Shown here: one piece after another, positions 9,026 through 17,218 of the stretch
Numbering within the stretch: position 1 is the stretch's first letter
Layout: every line of letters begins with the position of its first letter
Assembly (NCBI RefSeq): GCF_003287975.1
Contig: NZ_QMKQ01000017.1
Span: forward strand, 25,705-89,704
Source: Arthrobacter sp. AQ5-05
GTDB lineage: Bacteria > Actinomycetota > Actinomycetes > Actinomycetales > Micrococcaceae
Direction: 5' to 3'
Length of the DNA: 64,000 nucleotides
The notes under the pieces: generated by a model
Told to the model about the DNA's origin: nothing
What the model saw: the letters and a program-made list of their open reading frames with translations, nothing else
The model's database searches: none
Translations under genes and position numbers: made by a program

Positions 9026-9958
9026 ATGAACCTGAAGCCTCCGGGCGCCGCGGCCCCGAATCCCGATGACCTGCTGGTCCTGCTCGCGGTGGCGCGCACC
9101 GGGCGGTTCACGACGGCCGCCGAGACCCTGGGCCTGAACCACACCACCATCTCGCGGCGGATTGCCGCGTTGGAGAAGGACCTCGGCGGCCGGACGCTGG
9201 CCCGCACCGTGGGCGGCTGGGAGCTGACCGACCTGGGCCGCCGTGCCGTGCGGGCAGCCGAGGACGTGGAAACCGCGGTGGCCACCATCAACGAAGGCGA
9301 AGCGGAAGCGGGCCAGATTGCCGGGGTCGTGCGCATCTCCGCCACGGATGGCTTCAGTGCGTTCATCATCGCGCCGGCGGTTGCACGGCTGCGGCGCAAA
9401 CACCCGAACCTCAGCGTGGAGATCGTGAACGTCACCCGACGGGCGCTGCAGCACCGTTCCGGGCTGGACCTTGAGGTGGTGGTTGGCGAGCCGCAGGTGC
9501 ACCGGGCGGAAGCGATCCGGCTGGGCCGTTACACGCTGGGCATGTATGCCTCGCGCCGCTACCTGGAGGACTTCGGCACGCCTGCCGGCGTCAAGGAACT
9601 GAGCGCGCACGGGCTGGTGTATTTCGTCGACTCGATGCTGCAGGTTGACGACCTGGATGCCCCGCGGCGGCTGGTGCCCGGGATGATGGATGCGCTCAGC
9701 TCCACCAATGTCTTCGTCCAGGTCGAGGCCACGCGTGCCGGTGCCGGAATCGGCTTCCTGCCCTGCTTCATGGCCGACCGCCACGCGGACTTGGTGCGGC
9801 TGCTGCCGGGGGACTTTGCCGAACGCCTGCCGTACTGGATGGTGCTGCGTCCCGACTCGCTGCGCCAACCCGCGGTCGCCGCGGTGGCCGATGCGCTGCG
9901 TCGCCGGACGGCCGAAGTCGAAGATGCCTTGCTGGGCACCGAGCCGCTGGACTGCTAG
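9026..9958 (+). CDS. LysR-family transcriptional regulator
   Basis: 310 residues from the ATG at 9026; an in-frame ATG at 8987 would add 13 residues but overlaps the candidate operator. The winged HTH is FTTAAETLGLNHTTISRRIAA, followed by LGGRTLARTVGGWELT. The remainder is a LysR effector domain, somewhat shortened and of the type seen in regulators that act on organic-acid uptake. It is divergent from the transporter plus 3-hydroxybutyrate dehydrogenase operon and probably regulates it. Effector unknown. Confidence 0.8.
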   Translation: MNLKPPGAAAPNPDDLLVLLAVARTGRFTTAAETLGLNHTTISRRIAALEKDLGGRTLARTVGGWELTDLGRRAVRAAEDVETAVATINEGEAEAGQIAGVVRISATDGFSAFIIAPAVARLRRKHPNLSVEIVNVTRRALQHRSGLDLEVVVGEPQVHRAEAIRLGRYTLGMYASRRYLEDFGTPAGVKELSAHGLVYFVDSMLQVDDLDAPRRLVPGMMDALSSTNVFVQVEATRAGAGIGFLPCFMADRHADLVRLLPGDFAERLPYWMVLRPDSLRQPAVAAVADALRRRTAEVEDALLGTEPLDC

Positions 9959-9963
9959 GAGGA

Positions 9964-10923
9964 TCAGGCCAACGCGTTGATGGGCGTTCCGGCAGCCCAG
10001 GCCGCGATGTCATCGACGGCGCCGGCGTAGAAGATCCTGAACTGGTCCTCGGTCACGTAGCCCAGGTGCGGGGTGGCGATCACCCCGGGTGTGTGCGCCA
10101 GCAGGTCGCCCGCGGGCAGCGGTTCGATGTCGAACACGTCGAGGGCCGCCAGCGACGGGGCCCCGGTGTCGAGCGCTGAAACCAGCGCATCCGTATCGAG
10201 GATGGCGCTGCGCGAGGTGTTGACCAGGATGGAACCGGGCTGCATCATGGCCAGTTCCGCTTCTCCCACCACACCGGTGGTGCGCCCGGAGAGCTTCAAG
10301 TGGATGGTGAGCACGTCGCTGCGGGTGAAGAGTTCCTCCTTGGACACCAGTTCGGCCCCGACCTCGGCGGCGCGTTCCGCCGTGAGGTTCTGGCTGTGGG
10401 CGATCACGTGCATCCCGAAGGCCTGCCCGATGCGTGCGACCTGGCTGCCCAGCTTGCCCAGGCCGTAGACCCCGAGGGTCTTGTCGGACAGCCCGGTGCC
10501 AAGGGTCTGCTGCCAGGGTCTGCCGGCGCCCAGCGGCCGGTCGGTGGAGAACAGTTCCACATCCAGGCGGCGGGCGGCGGCCAGTATCAGCGCCCAGGTG
10601 TGCTCCACCGCGGCCGTTGCGCTGCCTGCGGTGCCGCACACCGTGATGTCCAGCTCCCGCGCCGCATCCAGGTCTATGGCTGCGTTGCGCATACCGGTGG
10701 TGACAAGCAGCTTGAGGTTCGGCAGCTCGGCCAAGCGTGCGGCGGTGAACGGCGTGCGCTCGCGCATGGCCACGACCACCTCGAAGTCCCGCAGGGCAGC
10801 GGTGACGGCGTCATCCTCGTGTCCCAGGAACGCGGTGAAGAAAACGGTCTGCCCGGGCAGTGATTCCCAGTCCGCCAGGGAACGGGCAACGTCTTGGTAG
10901 TCATCGAGGACGGCTATGCGCAT
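9964..10923 (-). CDS. D-2-hydroxyacid dehydrogenase (NAD-binding)
   Basis: 319 residues of the D-isomer-specific 2-hydroxyacid dehydrogenase family. LGVYGLGKLGSQVARIG is the NAD loop, VTTGMRNAAID the conserved substrate-side Arg region, VNTSRSAILD and the Asp/Glu-His relay (ALDVFDIEPLP, then TPHLGYVT) follow. The exact substrate is not evident; phosphoglycerate-type and hydroxypyruvate-type members look alike. It converges with the LysR gene (stops 5 bases apart) and is divergent from the next hypothetical gene. Confidence 0.8.
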   Translation of the reverse strand: MRIAVLDDYQDVARSLADWESLPGQTVFFTAFLGHEDDAVTAALRDFEVVVAMRERTPFTAARLAELPNLKLLVTTGMRNAAIDLDAARELDITVCGTAGSATAAVEHTWALILAAARRLDVELFSTDRPLGAGRPWQQTLGTGLSDKTLGVYGLGKLGSQVARIGQAFGMHVIAHSQNLTAERAAEVGAELVSKEELFTRSDVLTIHLKLSGRTTGVVGEAELAMMQPGSILVNTSRSAILDTDALVSALDTGAPSLAALDVFDIEPLPAGDLLAHTPGVIATPHLGYVTEDQFRIFYAGAVDDIAAWAAGTPINALA

Positions 10924-11013
10924 GGCCCAAGTCTAGGACCGGGCGTGCCGGGTACGGTGGAAGCCAAACAGCCATGTGACGGCTGGCCATACCTTTCGGG
11001 GGAGAAAACGGTC

Positions 11014-12141
11014 ATGGAATTGGTTGGGGCGTTGCTGGGAGGTCGGCGGGGCCGGCGGCTGCTGTTGGAGTTCGCGCTGGAGTCCGAGGCGATCCTGCTC
11101 AAGGGCCAAGCGGAGCTTCCGCTGCATGGGGGGATTTTCTACGCCTCCTACCGGGAGGACGTCGCACGAGGCGAAGCGGTGTCGTTGTTCGGGCCCGGCG
11201 CCGAGGAGGGCCGGAAAATCATCGTCACCGCCGAAGACGTGGCCGAGCTGCTCGCCGCCACCGCGCTGGCACCCGTCACCGCGGGTTTGCTGTGCGAGGC
11301 GCTGGCCCGGAGCGTCGATACCGCCCGCTACTGGCAGCCACCCGAGGGGACCGACGTGATCGCCGGCTCGGCACCGGTGCGGGCGCAGCTGGCGCGGGTG
11401 GCCCAACACCTCGCCGCGTCCGGGCTGGCCGCCTGGTGGATGCGTACGGCCGCGACCGGCGACCAGTGGCACGTTGAATGGGAACAGGCCGATGCGCCGG
11501 GCCGGTGGGCACCGAGCGGGGAACCCGCGGCAACGGTGTTGGCTTCCTGGAGAAAAGCGGCGGAGATCGAGGAGGCCCGGGCGGCGGTTGAACGTCCGGT
11601 CGACCCCGCGGCCAACTACGGCGGTGAATGGTGGTCGATGCCGCCGGCGCAGTTGTTGCACTCCACAGGCACGTTCTTCGACGGTTCACCGGTGGGACTG
11701 TGGTGCGTCGAGGACGGGTTCGGGTGGGATCGGGCCATCGCCCGAAGGGTGGAGGTTCCGGCGTCGGTGCGCATCTTCGAAATCACCGATGCGTCCGATT
11801 GGGCGCAGCTGTGCCGCAGCTTCCCGTTGGAGGTCACCGCACAGAAGCGCCACGACTGGTACCGCACCACCGGGCGGGTGGGGAGCTGGGTCATGCCCGA
11901 TTTCTCGCGACTGGCCGCCGACTACGACGGGGTGCACCTGGGCGTCGCCGCGTACCTGGCCATGGCGGGCGAAGTGATCGAGGTGGACGCGGAACGCGCG
12001 AGCGTGATGGCCGGATGGAACCCCGATGGGACCCGTTGGCTCACCGATGGGGTGGCGCTTCGCGACGAAGAAGTGGCATGGGAATGCGCGGACGCGAATT
12101 CCGGGAACGCCACCTGGACGCGCGCTGCCCAAGGGTCCTGA
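11014..12141 (+). CDS. conserved hypothetical protein, 375 residues
   Basis: I do not recognise a characterised family. The ATG at 11014 is preceded by GGGGGAG at a 9-base spacing, which decides the start although the frame is open upstream. The protein is acidic, rich in Ala and Trp (for example GEWWSMPPAQ, TARYWQPPEG), has no signal peptide and no clear membrane segment, so it is probably cytoplasmic. It is a single-gene unit, divergent from the hydroxyacid dehydrogenase, ending before a hairpin. Codon use is normal for the window, so it is a resident gene. Confidence 0.7.
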   Translation: MELVGALLGGRRGRRLLLEFALESEAILLKGQAELPLHGGIFYASYREDVARGEAVSLFGPGAEEGRKIIVTAEDVAELLAATALAPVTAGLLCEALARSVDTARYWQPPEGTDVIAGSAPVRAQLARVAQHLAASGLAAWWMRTAATGDQWHVEWEQADAPGRWAPSGEPAATVLASWRKAAEIEEARAAVERPVDPAANYGGEWWSMPPAQLLHSTGTFFDGSPVGLWCVEDGFGWDRAIARRVEVPASVRIFEITDASDWAQLCRSFPLEVTAQKRHDWYRTTGRVGSWVMPDFSRLAADYDGVHLGVAAYLAMAGEVIEVDAERASVMAGWNPDGTRWLTDGVALRDEEVAWECADANSGNATWTRAAQGS

Positions 12142-12162
12142 CTGATTCCGGTCGCTCCGCCC

Positions 12163-12207
12163 AACGGCCGGCAAAGGCGACCGCTGACCGAGGCCTTGCC
12201 GGCCGTT
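12163..12207. terminator. bidirectional terminator hairpin
   Basis: AACGGCCGGCAAAGGC (12163-12178) pairs with GCCTTGCCGGCCGTT (12193-12207), one bulged A, 14-base loop. It lies 22 bases after the hypothetical gene and 20 bases past the stop of the opposing small gene, so it can serve both. No T-tract. Confidence 0.55.
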
Positions 12208-12226
12208 CGGAGTGGATCATGGAGCG

Positions 12227-12379
12227 TCAGTCATCCAGCGTGCGGTGGTCCCGGCGCCGTTTGCGCCCGATGGCGCGATTGACGCGCCACGGGGACTTGC
12301 GTGCCTTGCCCTGCCCGCGCCGTTGGTGCGGTTTGCACAGGGCGCCGCCCGGATTTCTGCGATGCGGCGAATGTGCCAT
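12227..12379 (-). CDS. small very basic protein, 50 residues
   Basis: A short gene with a strong ribosome-binding site (GGGAAGGAAAACA directly before ATG). The product has 16 Arg/Lys and 4 His among 50 residues, including IGRKRRRDHR near the C-terminus, and a single Cys (ALCKPH). Such composition suggests nucleic-acid or ribosome association, but no family is recognised and the function is unknown. It is convergent with the preceding gene, sharing a terminator hairpin. A second hairpin lies in its leader. Confidence 0.55.
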   Translation of the reverse strand: MAHSPHRRNPGGALCKPHQRRGQGKARKSPWRVNRAIGRKRRRDHRTLDD

Positions 12380-12400
12380 TGTTTTCCTTCCCGGGTCGGG

Positions 12401-12426
12401 CCCCGCCCGGGTGGGCGGGGTTTCTT
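12401..12426 (+). terminator. terminator-like hairpin in leader of small basic gene
   Basis: A perfect 8-bp stem CCCCGCCC / GGGCGGGG with a GGGT loop, followed on the plus strand by TTTCTT. On the plus strand it reads as an intrinsic terminator, about 260 bases beyond the hypothetical gene. On the minus strand it would be in the 5' leader of the small basic protein, 21 bases before its start codon. Confidence 0.5.
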
Positions 12427-12869
12427 GCGGGAAGAACCCGGCTGCTGCATCCATCCAGCCGGGACAAGCGCAAGATCGCCAGAGGGTCGACTGCTGCCGG
12501 AACCTCCATTCATGGGTTCGCCGTTATTCATCTCTCCACAGTGTCTGCCCCGGGCAATCCGAGCGAGCCGACTCGTGCGGGTCCGGCTGCGAGGTCGAAG
12601 TCGGCCCCGAAGCGGCAAATGGATCGAATGATTGAACGTTTGAATTAATCACGGCAGGGTTTTTGCGCGTATTCGCCTTCGGGAACCAGCAAAAGCAGGC
12701 GAAAACCAGTGATACTCGCCACGTTCGAACGCCTGCAATGAGAGCTGGATCGCGCGACCCTGTCGCGCCCATCACCCGTTTGACCCGTACGTTTCGGCGT
12801 TTCCGCCGGCGAGCGGTCGTTGCCGGGGCGCAGGGGGGCTTCGCGGAGGGGCTCAAGGCTAGTCCCTAG
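12427..12869. other. intergenic region, no gene recognised
   Basis: About 440 bases with open frames in several phases but none with a convincing ribosome-binding site or family similarity. The GC content drops locally around 12630-12720. I see no RNA gene or repeat here. Confidence 0.4.
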
Positions 12870-12890
12870 AATTCTCACTGTACGAGAATT
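12870..12890. promoter_or_regulatory. perfect dyad, probable IclR operator
   Basis: AATTCTC-N7-GAGAATT, a perfect 7-bp inverted repeat, 45 bases upstream of the IclR regulator gene that heads the formimidoylglutamase and glutamate transporter unit. Two-turn dyads in this position are typical of self-regulating IclR proteins; the link is inferred. Confidence 0.5.
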
Positions 12891-12935
12891 TTCTTTCGAA
12901 TTAGCACCGGTGGCCGAACCGAACGAATCGGCGCA

Positions 12936-13694
12936 ATGCAAAACCAGGAAGGGGGAGTAGTGGGCGATAGCAAGGGTGCGGAAGCGCAGGCTTCCAGGGT
13001 GCTGCAAGTCTTGGACGCCTTGGCCAAGACCCCGCAAGCAAGCGTGAAGCAATTGGCCGAAGCCACGATGATCCCGCCAAGCACCATGTATCGGCTGCTG
13101 GCTCCCTTGGTGGCCTCCGGGTTTGCGCGCAAGACCTCGCACCGGAAATACTGTGCCGGTCCCATTGCCGTACAGCTGGCCGAGCGTTATCACGACGCCG
13201 AGCCGGCCACTGGGTTGGTGACCCCCTACCTGCGTCGGCTCGCCGAAACGTCCGGCGAACTCGCGGCCTTCATGGTGGTCCGCGGCACCGAAGCCGTGTG
13301 CGTTGACGAAGTTGAATCAAGCCACACGCTGCGGGCCTCCTACTCGGTGGGCGCCGCGGTGCCACTGCTGCGCGGAGCCACCGCAACCGCCCTGCTCTCA
13401 CGGATGCCGGCCGCCTCGCGTGGCTCCATCCTTGAGCACTACAAGGTTCCCTCGGCGCAGCGTAAGCACATCGAAGCCTCCTGTGCGCAAGCACAAGCGG
13501 ACGGGTACGCGGTAAGCACGGGGGAACTGGACCCGGGGATCTGGGGAGTCAGCGTGCCGGTGCTCGATGGACAGGACCAGCTGGCGGGCGCGCTCACGCT
13601 GATGGCCCCCAGCGAGCGAAGCAGCCACCGGGAAGAAGAACTGATTGAACTTGTCCGCGGCACCGCGGACGCCTTGAGCGAAGGAATGCAATGA
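12936..13694 (+). CDS. IclR-family transcriptional regulator
   Basis: 252 residues. The winged HTH (ASRVLQVLDALAKTPQASVK, then IPPSTMYRLLAPL) occupies residues 17-80, and the IclR effector domain follows, with GELAAFMVVRGTEAVCVDEV and YAVSTGELDPGIWGVSVPV. The ATG at 12936 is used; a GTG at 12960 lies too close to the GGGGGAG stretch to be the better start. The stop overlaps the start of the formimidoylglutamase gene (ATGA), so the regulator is in the same operon and likely senses a histidine-breakdown intermediate or related amino acid. That effector is inferred. Confidence 0.82.
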   Translation: MQNQEGGVVGDSKGAEAQASRVLQVLDALAKTPQASVKQLAEATMIPPSTMYRLLAPLVASGFARKTSHRKYCAGPIAVQLAERYHDAEPATGLVTPYLRRLAETSGELAAFMVVRGTEAVCVDEVESSHTLRASYSVGAAVPLLRGATATALLSRMPAASRGSILEHYKVPSAQRKHIEASCAQAQADGYAVSTGELDPGIWGVSVPVLDGQDQLAGALTLMAPSERSSHREEELIELVRGTADALSEGMQ

Positions 13695-14629
13695 CCTGGA
13701 AAAATGCCGGTTCCTGGGCCGGCCGAGACGACGGCCCCGGGGCCCGGAATGCGCGCTGGCACAACACCATCAAGCCGTGGCATGCCGGCGAAGGAGCGGG
13801 AAGTGCGCTTCTGGGCTTCGCCAGCGATGAGGGTGTGCGCCGGAACAAGGGACGCACGGGCGCCAAGACCGGGCCCGCTGCGCTGCGTGCCGCACTTTCA
13901 AGCATCTCGCTCCAAGAGCCGGCCAGGCTTTTTGATGCCGGAGACATCGCCGTCGATGGCCAAGAACTTGAGGCAGGCCAGGAAGAATTTGCGCATGCGC
14001 TTGCGGGCCTGCTGCAGGACGGACAGTTCACCGTGGGGCTGGGGGGAGGACATGAAATCACCTTCGCCTCCTATGCCGGCATCGCCAAGGCGCTGGGCGT
14101 CGACGGGCACTGGAGCCTGGGCTGCCTGAACATCGATGCGCACTTCGATTTGCGCGTCGCGGACCAGGCATCCTCGGGCACCGGTTTCGCGCAGATCGCC
14201 GCGTCCGAGGCCGCCGCGGGACGCGCCTTCCGCTACGCGGCGGTGGGCATCTCCGAGGCCTCAAACACCAAGGTGCTTTTCGACCGTGCAGCAGAACTTG
14301 GCGTGCAGGTGCTCCTGGACACCGATTGCCATCTGGGGAACATCGATGCGGTGCGCAACTTCGTTGCCGACTTCGCCGGATCGGTGGACCACCTGTACCT
14401 GACCATCGACCTGGACGCGCTGCCCGCGTCCGTGGCGCCGGGCGTCAGCGCACCGGCGGGCTACGGCATCGGGCTTGAGGTGGTGCGCGCCATCGTGGTG
14501 GCCGCGGCCACCAGCGGCAAGCTCATCCACGCGGACATCGCCGAATTGAACCCCGACTTAGACATCGACCAGCGCACGGCCCGTACCGGTGCCCGCTTGG
14601 TCAACGACCTGATCATGAACAAAGGCTAA
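13691..14629 (+). CDS. hutG: formimidoylglutamase (arginase/ureohydrolase family)
   Basis: 312 residues. Metal ligands of the binuclear Mn ureohydrolases are visible: GGGHE (His121), NIDAHFD (Asp149, His151, Asp153) and TIDLDA near 240. The N-terminal DDG..RWH segment and overall length match HutG, which hydrolyses N-formimidoyl-L-glutamate to glutamate and formamide in histidine degradation; agmatinase is the main alternative. It overlaps the IclR regulator by four bases and is followed after seven bases by a glutamate symporter, which fits glutamate as the product. No other hut gene is present in the window. Confidence 0.8.
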   Translation: MTWKNAGSWAGRDDGPGARNARWHNTIKPWHAGEGAGSALLGFASDEGVRRNKGRTGAKTGPAALRAALSSISLQEPARLFDAGDIAVDGQELEAGQEEFAHALAGLLQDGQFTVGLGGGHEITFASYAGIAKALGVDGHWSLGCLNIDAHFDLRVADQASSGTGFAQIAASEAAAGRAFRYAAVGISEASNTKVLFDRAAELGVQVLLDTDCHLGNIDAVRNFVADFAGSVDHLYLTIDLDALPASVAPGVSAPAGYGIGLEVVRAIVVAAATSGKLIHADIAELNPDLDIDQRTARTGARLVNDLIMNKG

Positions 14630-14636
14630 TAGCTAG

Positions 14637-15923
14637 ATGGATATACAACTTGACTTGGTGCAGACCGCTGCGCTGGCGATGCTCCTGCTGGCCGGTGGCG
14701 AATTCGCGCGGCGCAGGATCGGCTTCCTGGAGCGCTTCTGCATTCCGGCCCCGGTGGTTGGCGGTTTCGTGTTCGCCCTGCTGGTGCTCCTGCTTCGCCA
14801 GACGGACGTGGCACAGATCCAGCTGGATACCGCGCTGCAGACCCCGGCCATGGTGGCCTTCTTCACCACCATCGGCCTGGCCGGTTCGCTCGCGACCATC
14901 AAGAAGGGCGGCAAGCTGCTGCTGATCTACTTGGCGGCCTGCTGGTCGCTGGCGATCTTCCAGAATGTCATTGGCGTGGTGATGGCCAAGGTCGTCGGTG
15001 TCGAGCCGATGCTGGGCATCATGGCCGGCGCGGTCAGCCTGGAAGGCGGCCACGGCAACGCCGCTGCGTTTGGTCCCACCGCCGAAGCCATGGGCTTTGA
15101 GGGTGCCACCACCGTTGCGATTGCCTCGGCAACCTTCGGCCTGGTGGCCGGGTCCATGCTCGGTGGCATGACCGCCAACTTCCTGGTGGCCCGCCACAAC
15201 GTCGAGATTCCGCAGAAGGCCGGCCTGCTGGGCAAGGTGGCGACCGCCGGTGCCGTGGCCAAGAACATGATCGTTGGAAACGGCGGCAAGGATGGGGAAA
15301 CGGGTTCCGTGGCCACAGCCACGCGGACCGAGGAAGAATCGACTGCCGGCACGACAAGCTACAACAAGCTGCTCGCCGTCGTGGTTGTCATTGCCACCCT
15401 GATGGTGCTGGGCACTGTGCTGGGCGGATGGCTCTCCGGGCTGACCGGGCTGACCCTTCCTGCCTACGTGGGTGCGATGATCGTTGCCGTGGTCTTCCGC
15501 AACGTCAACGACGCGTTTGGCTGGTTCACGATCGATGACGAAGCAGTTGAACTGATCGCCAAGTTCACGCTCGGCTTCTTCCTGACCCTGGCCATGATGA
15601 GCCTGAAGATGTGGGAACTGGCAACCCTTGCCGGTCCGCTGGCGATCATCCTGCTGGTGCAGCTGGTTTTCATCCTGGTGTTTGCCGCGGTGGTGGTATT
15701 CCGCATGCTCGGCAAGGACTACGACGCTGCGACGATGGTTGCCGGCTTCATCGGGCACGGCATGGGGGCCACCCCCAACGCGCTGGCCAACATGGATGCA
15801 TTCAACTCCAAGTTCGGGGTGCGCTCCGAGCGCGCGTTCCTGATCGTGCCGCTTGCCGGTGCCGTGCTCATCGACCTGGTGGCGCTGCCCTGGATCGTCT
15901 GGTGCATGAACGTGGTCGGCTAA
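14637..15923 (+). CDS. gltS: sodium/glutamate symporter
   Basis: 428 residues, an integral membrane protein of the GltS family (ESS). It has the CIPAPVVGGFVFALL segment near the N-terminus, the GLAGSLATIKKGGK segment, and the conserved re-entrant-type GGHGNAAAFGP loop in the first half with a related GHGMGATPNALAN loop in the second, as in GltS. Family members couple Na+ to L- or D-glutamate uptake. It is the third gene of the IclR-hutG unit, seven bases downstream of hutG. Confidence 0.87.
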   Translation: MDIQLDLVQTAALAMLLLAGGEFARRRIGFLERFCIPAPVVGGFVFALLVLLLRQTDVAQIQLDTALQTPAMVAFFTTIGLAGSLATIKKGGKLLLIYLAACWSLAIFQNVIGVVMAKVVGVEPMLGIMAGAVSLEGGHGNAAAFGPTAEAMGFEGATTVAIASATFGLVAGSMLGGMTANFLVARHNVEIPQKAGLLGKVATAGAVAKNMIVGNGGKDGETGSVATATRTEEESTAGTTSYNKLLAVVVVIATLMVLGTVLGGWLSGLTGLTLPAYVGAMIVAVVFRNVNDAFGWFTIDDEAVELIAKFTLGFFLTLAMMSLKMWELATLAGPLAIILLVQLVFILVFAAVVVFRMLGKDYDAATMVAGFIGHGMGATPNALANMDAFNSKFGVRSERAFLIVPLAGAVLIDLVALPWIVWCMNVVG

Positions 15924-15946
15924 CGCGATGCGTTGATTGACGGCAA

Positions 15947-15985
15947 AACCGCGGCCCCGCACATCGAATGTGCGGGGCCGCGGTT
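15947..15985. terminator. strong bidirectional terminator between gltS and pcaC
   Basis: An 18-bp perfect stem (15947-15964 with 15968-15985) around a CGA loop; the arms start AACCGCGGCC and end GGCCGCGGTT. It separates the convergent gltS and pcaC genes. The T's on both sides of the stem are few, as usual at this GC content. Confidence 0.8.
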
Positions 15986-16010
15986 GGTTAACGAGGGAGC
16001 GCTACGTGGT

Positions 16011-16406
16011 TTAGTCCTCGTATTCGGCCAGCACTGCCTTGCCGATCTTGAAGGCGGTGTTGGCCGCCGGAACCGAGCAATAAATGGCGGATTGCAGGAA
16101 GACTTCCTTGATTTCGTCCGGGGTCATTCCGTTGCGCAGTGCCGCGTGCACGTGCATTTCCAGTTCTTCCCAGTAGCCGCCGGCGATCAGCGCGGTCAGC
16201 GTGATGGCGCTGCGCGTGGTGCGCGGCAGTCCGTCGCGGGTCCAGATGGTGCCCCAGGCATAGCGGGTGATCATTTCCTGGAACTCGTCGGTGAAGTTGG
16301 TCGAGTTCGCGGTGGCCCGGGCGACGTGCTCGGTGCCCAGGACCTGCTTGCGGACCTCCAGACCGGCGTCGTAGCTGTCGCCGGGCAGGCGTTCGGAGGC
16401 GGTCAT
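16011..16406 (-). CDS. pcaC: 4-carboxymuconolactone decarboxylase
   Basis: 131 residues of the CMD/AhpD-like family. It carries the conserved active-site region RSAITLTALIAGGYWEELEMH and the C-terminal ysVPAANTAFKIGKAVLAE typical of PcaC. It converts 4-carboxymuconolactone to 3-oxoadipate enol-lactone in the protocatechuate branch. It is the last gene of the pobA-pcaHGBDC operon and overlaps pcaD by four bases (ATGA). In many actinobacteria pcaD and pcaC are fused as PcaL; here they are separate genes. Confidence 0.92.
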   Translation of the reverse strand: MTASERLPGDSYDAGLEVRKQVLGTEHVARATANSTNFTDEFQEMITRYAWGTIWTRDGLPRTTRSAITLTALIAGGYWEELEMHVHAALRNGMTPDEIKEVFLQSAIYCSVPAANTAFKIGKAVLAEYED

Positions 16407-17218
16407 GCGGTCTTCTCCGCGGTGACGGAAGCGAAGAACTCCACCAGCAGCGCGGCCGTGGCCTCCGGGTCCTCGGCCGGGGCCAGGTGCGCGACGGTGT
16501 CGATGGTGGCGGCCCGGGCATGGGGTGCGTTATCGGCAATGAACTGCGCGTCGGACGGCGGGCAGACCGCGTCGTGGGCGCCGGCGATGGCCAGGATCGG
16601 ATCCGGCATGGAGGCCAGGGCCTCGCTCAGGTCGTAGCCGGCCAGGGCGCGGCAGACGTGGGCGTAGGCGAAGCGGTCCGCGTCCTGCAGGTTGTGCAGA
16701 AGATCGGTGGAGATGACCGGGTTCGCCTCGATGAAGCCCGGGGCGAACCAGCGCTCGGCCGATCCGGTGAGCACCACCGGGGTGCCGGCCTTGGCCACGA
16801 GCTCGGCGCGCTCCTCCCAGCCTGCGGGGGTGCCGATCTTCGCCGCGGAGCAGATGGCCGACAGGCCCGCGAAGGCGCCGGGGAAGTCGTTGGCCAGCTG
16901 CAGGGCGGTTGCCCCGCCGACCGAGACTCCCGCGTAGAACAGCGGGGCTGCCGGGTTGATGACTCCGTCGGTTTCCAGCGCCTTGATCATCGAGATGACC
17001 CCGGCGGCCAGCTCTGCCATCGAGAAGTCCGCGGTGGAGGGCGCGGATTCGCCGTGGCCGGGCAAATCCCAGGCCACCAGCTGGAAGTGGTCCTTGAGGT
17101 ACGGGACTGCCGGACCCCAGAGGGCCAGCGAGCCGGTGCCCAGCGAGGGGCCCAGCACCAGGGTGGGGAGGTCGGCTGCCGGATGCAGCAGGGTCGGGGT
17201 CAGTGCGGGAATGCTCAT
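16403..17218 (-). CDS. pcaD: 3-oxoadipate enol-lactonase
   Basis: 271 residues, an alpha/beta-hydrolase. The nucleophile elbow is GVSVGG, the oxyanion region LVLGPSLGTG, the LPGHGES motif and the catalytic Asp (GAHDAVCP) and His (VAHLAPAEDP) follow in order. PcaD hydrolyses 3-oxoadipate enol-lactone to 3-oxoadipate. The start codon overlaps the pcaB stop (ATGA at 17215-17218) and the stop overlaps pcaC, so translation is coupled along the operon. An open frame extends far upstream across pcaB but is antisense-frame shadow. Confidence 0.9.
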   Translation of the reverse strand: MSIPALTPTLLHPAADLPTLVLGPSLGTGSLALWGPAVPYLKDHFQLVAWDLPGHGESAPSTADFSMAELAAGVISMIKALETDGVINPAAPLFYAGVSVGGATALQLANDFPGAFAGLSAICSAAKIGTPAGWEERAELVAKAGTPVVLTGSAERWFAPGFIEANPVISTDLLHNLQDADRFAYAHVCRALAGYDLSEALASMPDPILAIAGAHDAVCPPSDAQFIADNAPHARAATIDTVAHLAPAEDPEATAALLVEFFASVTAEKTA

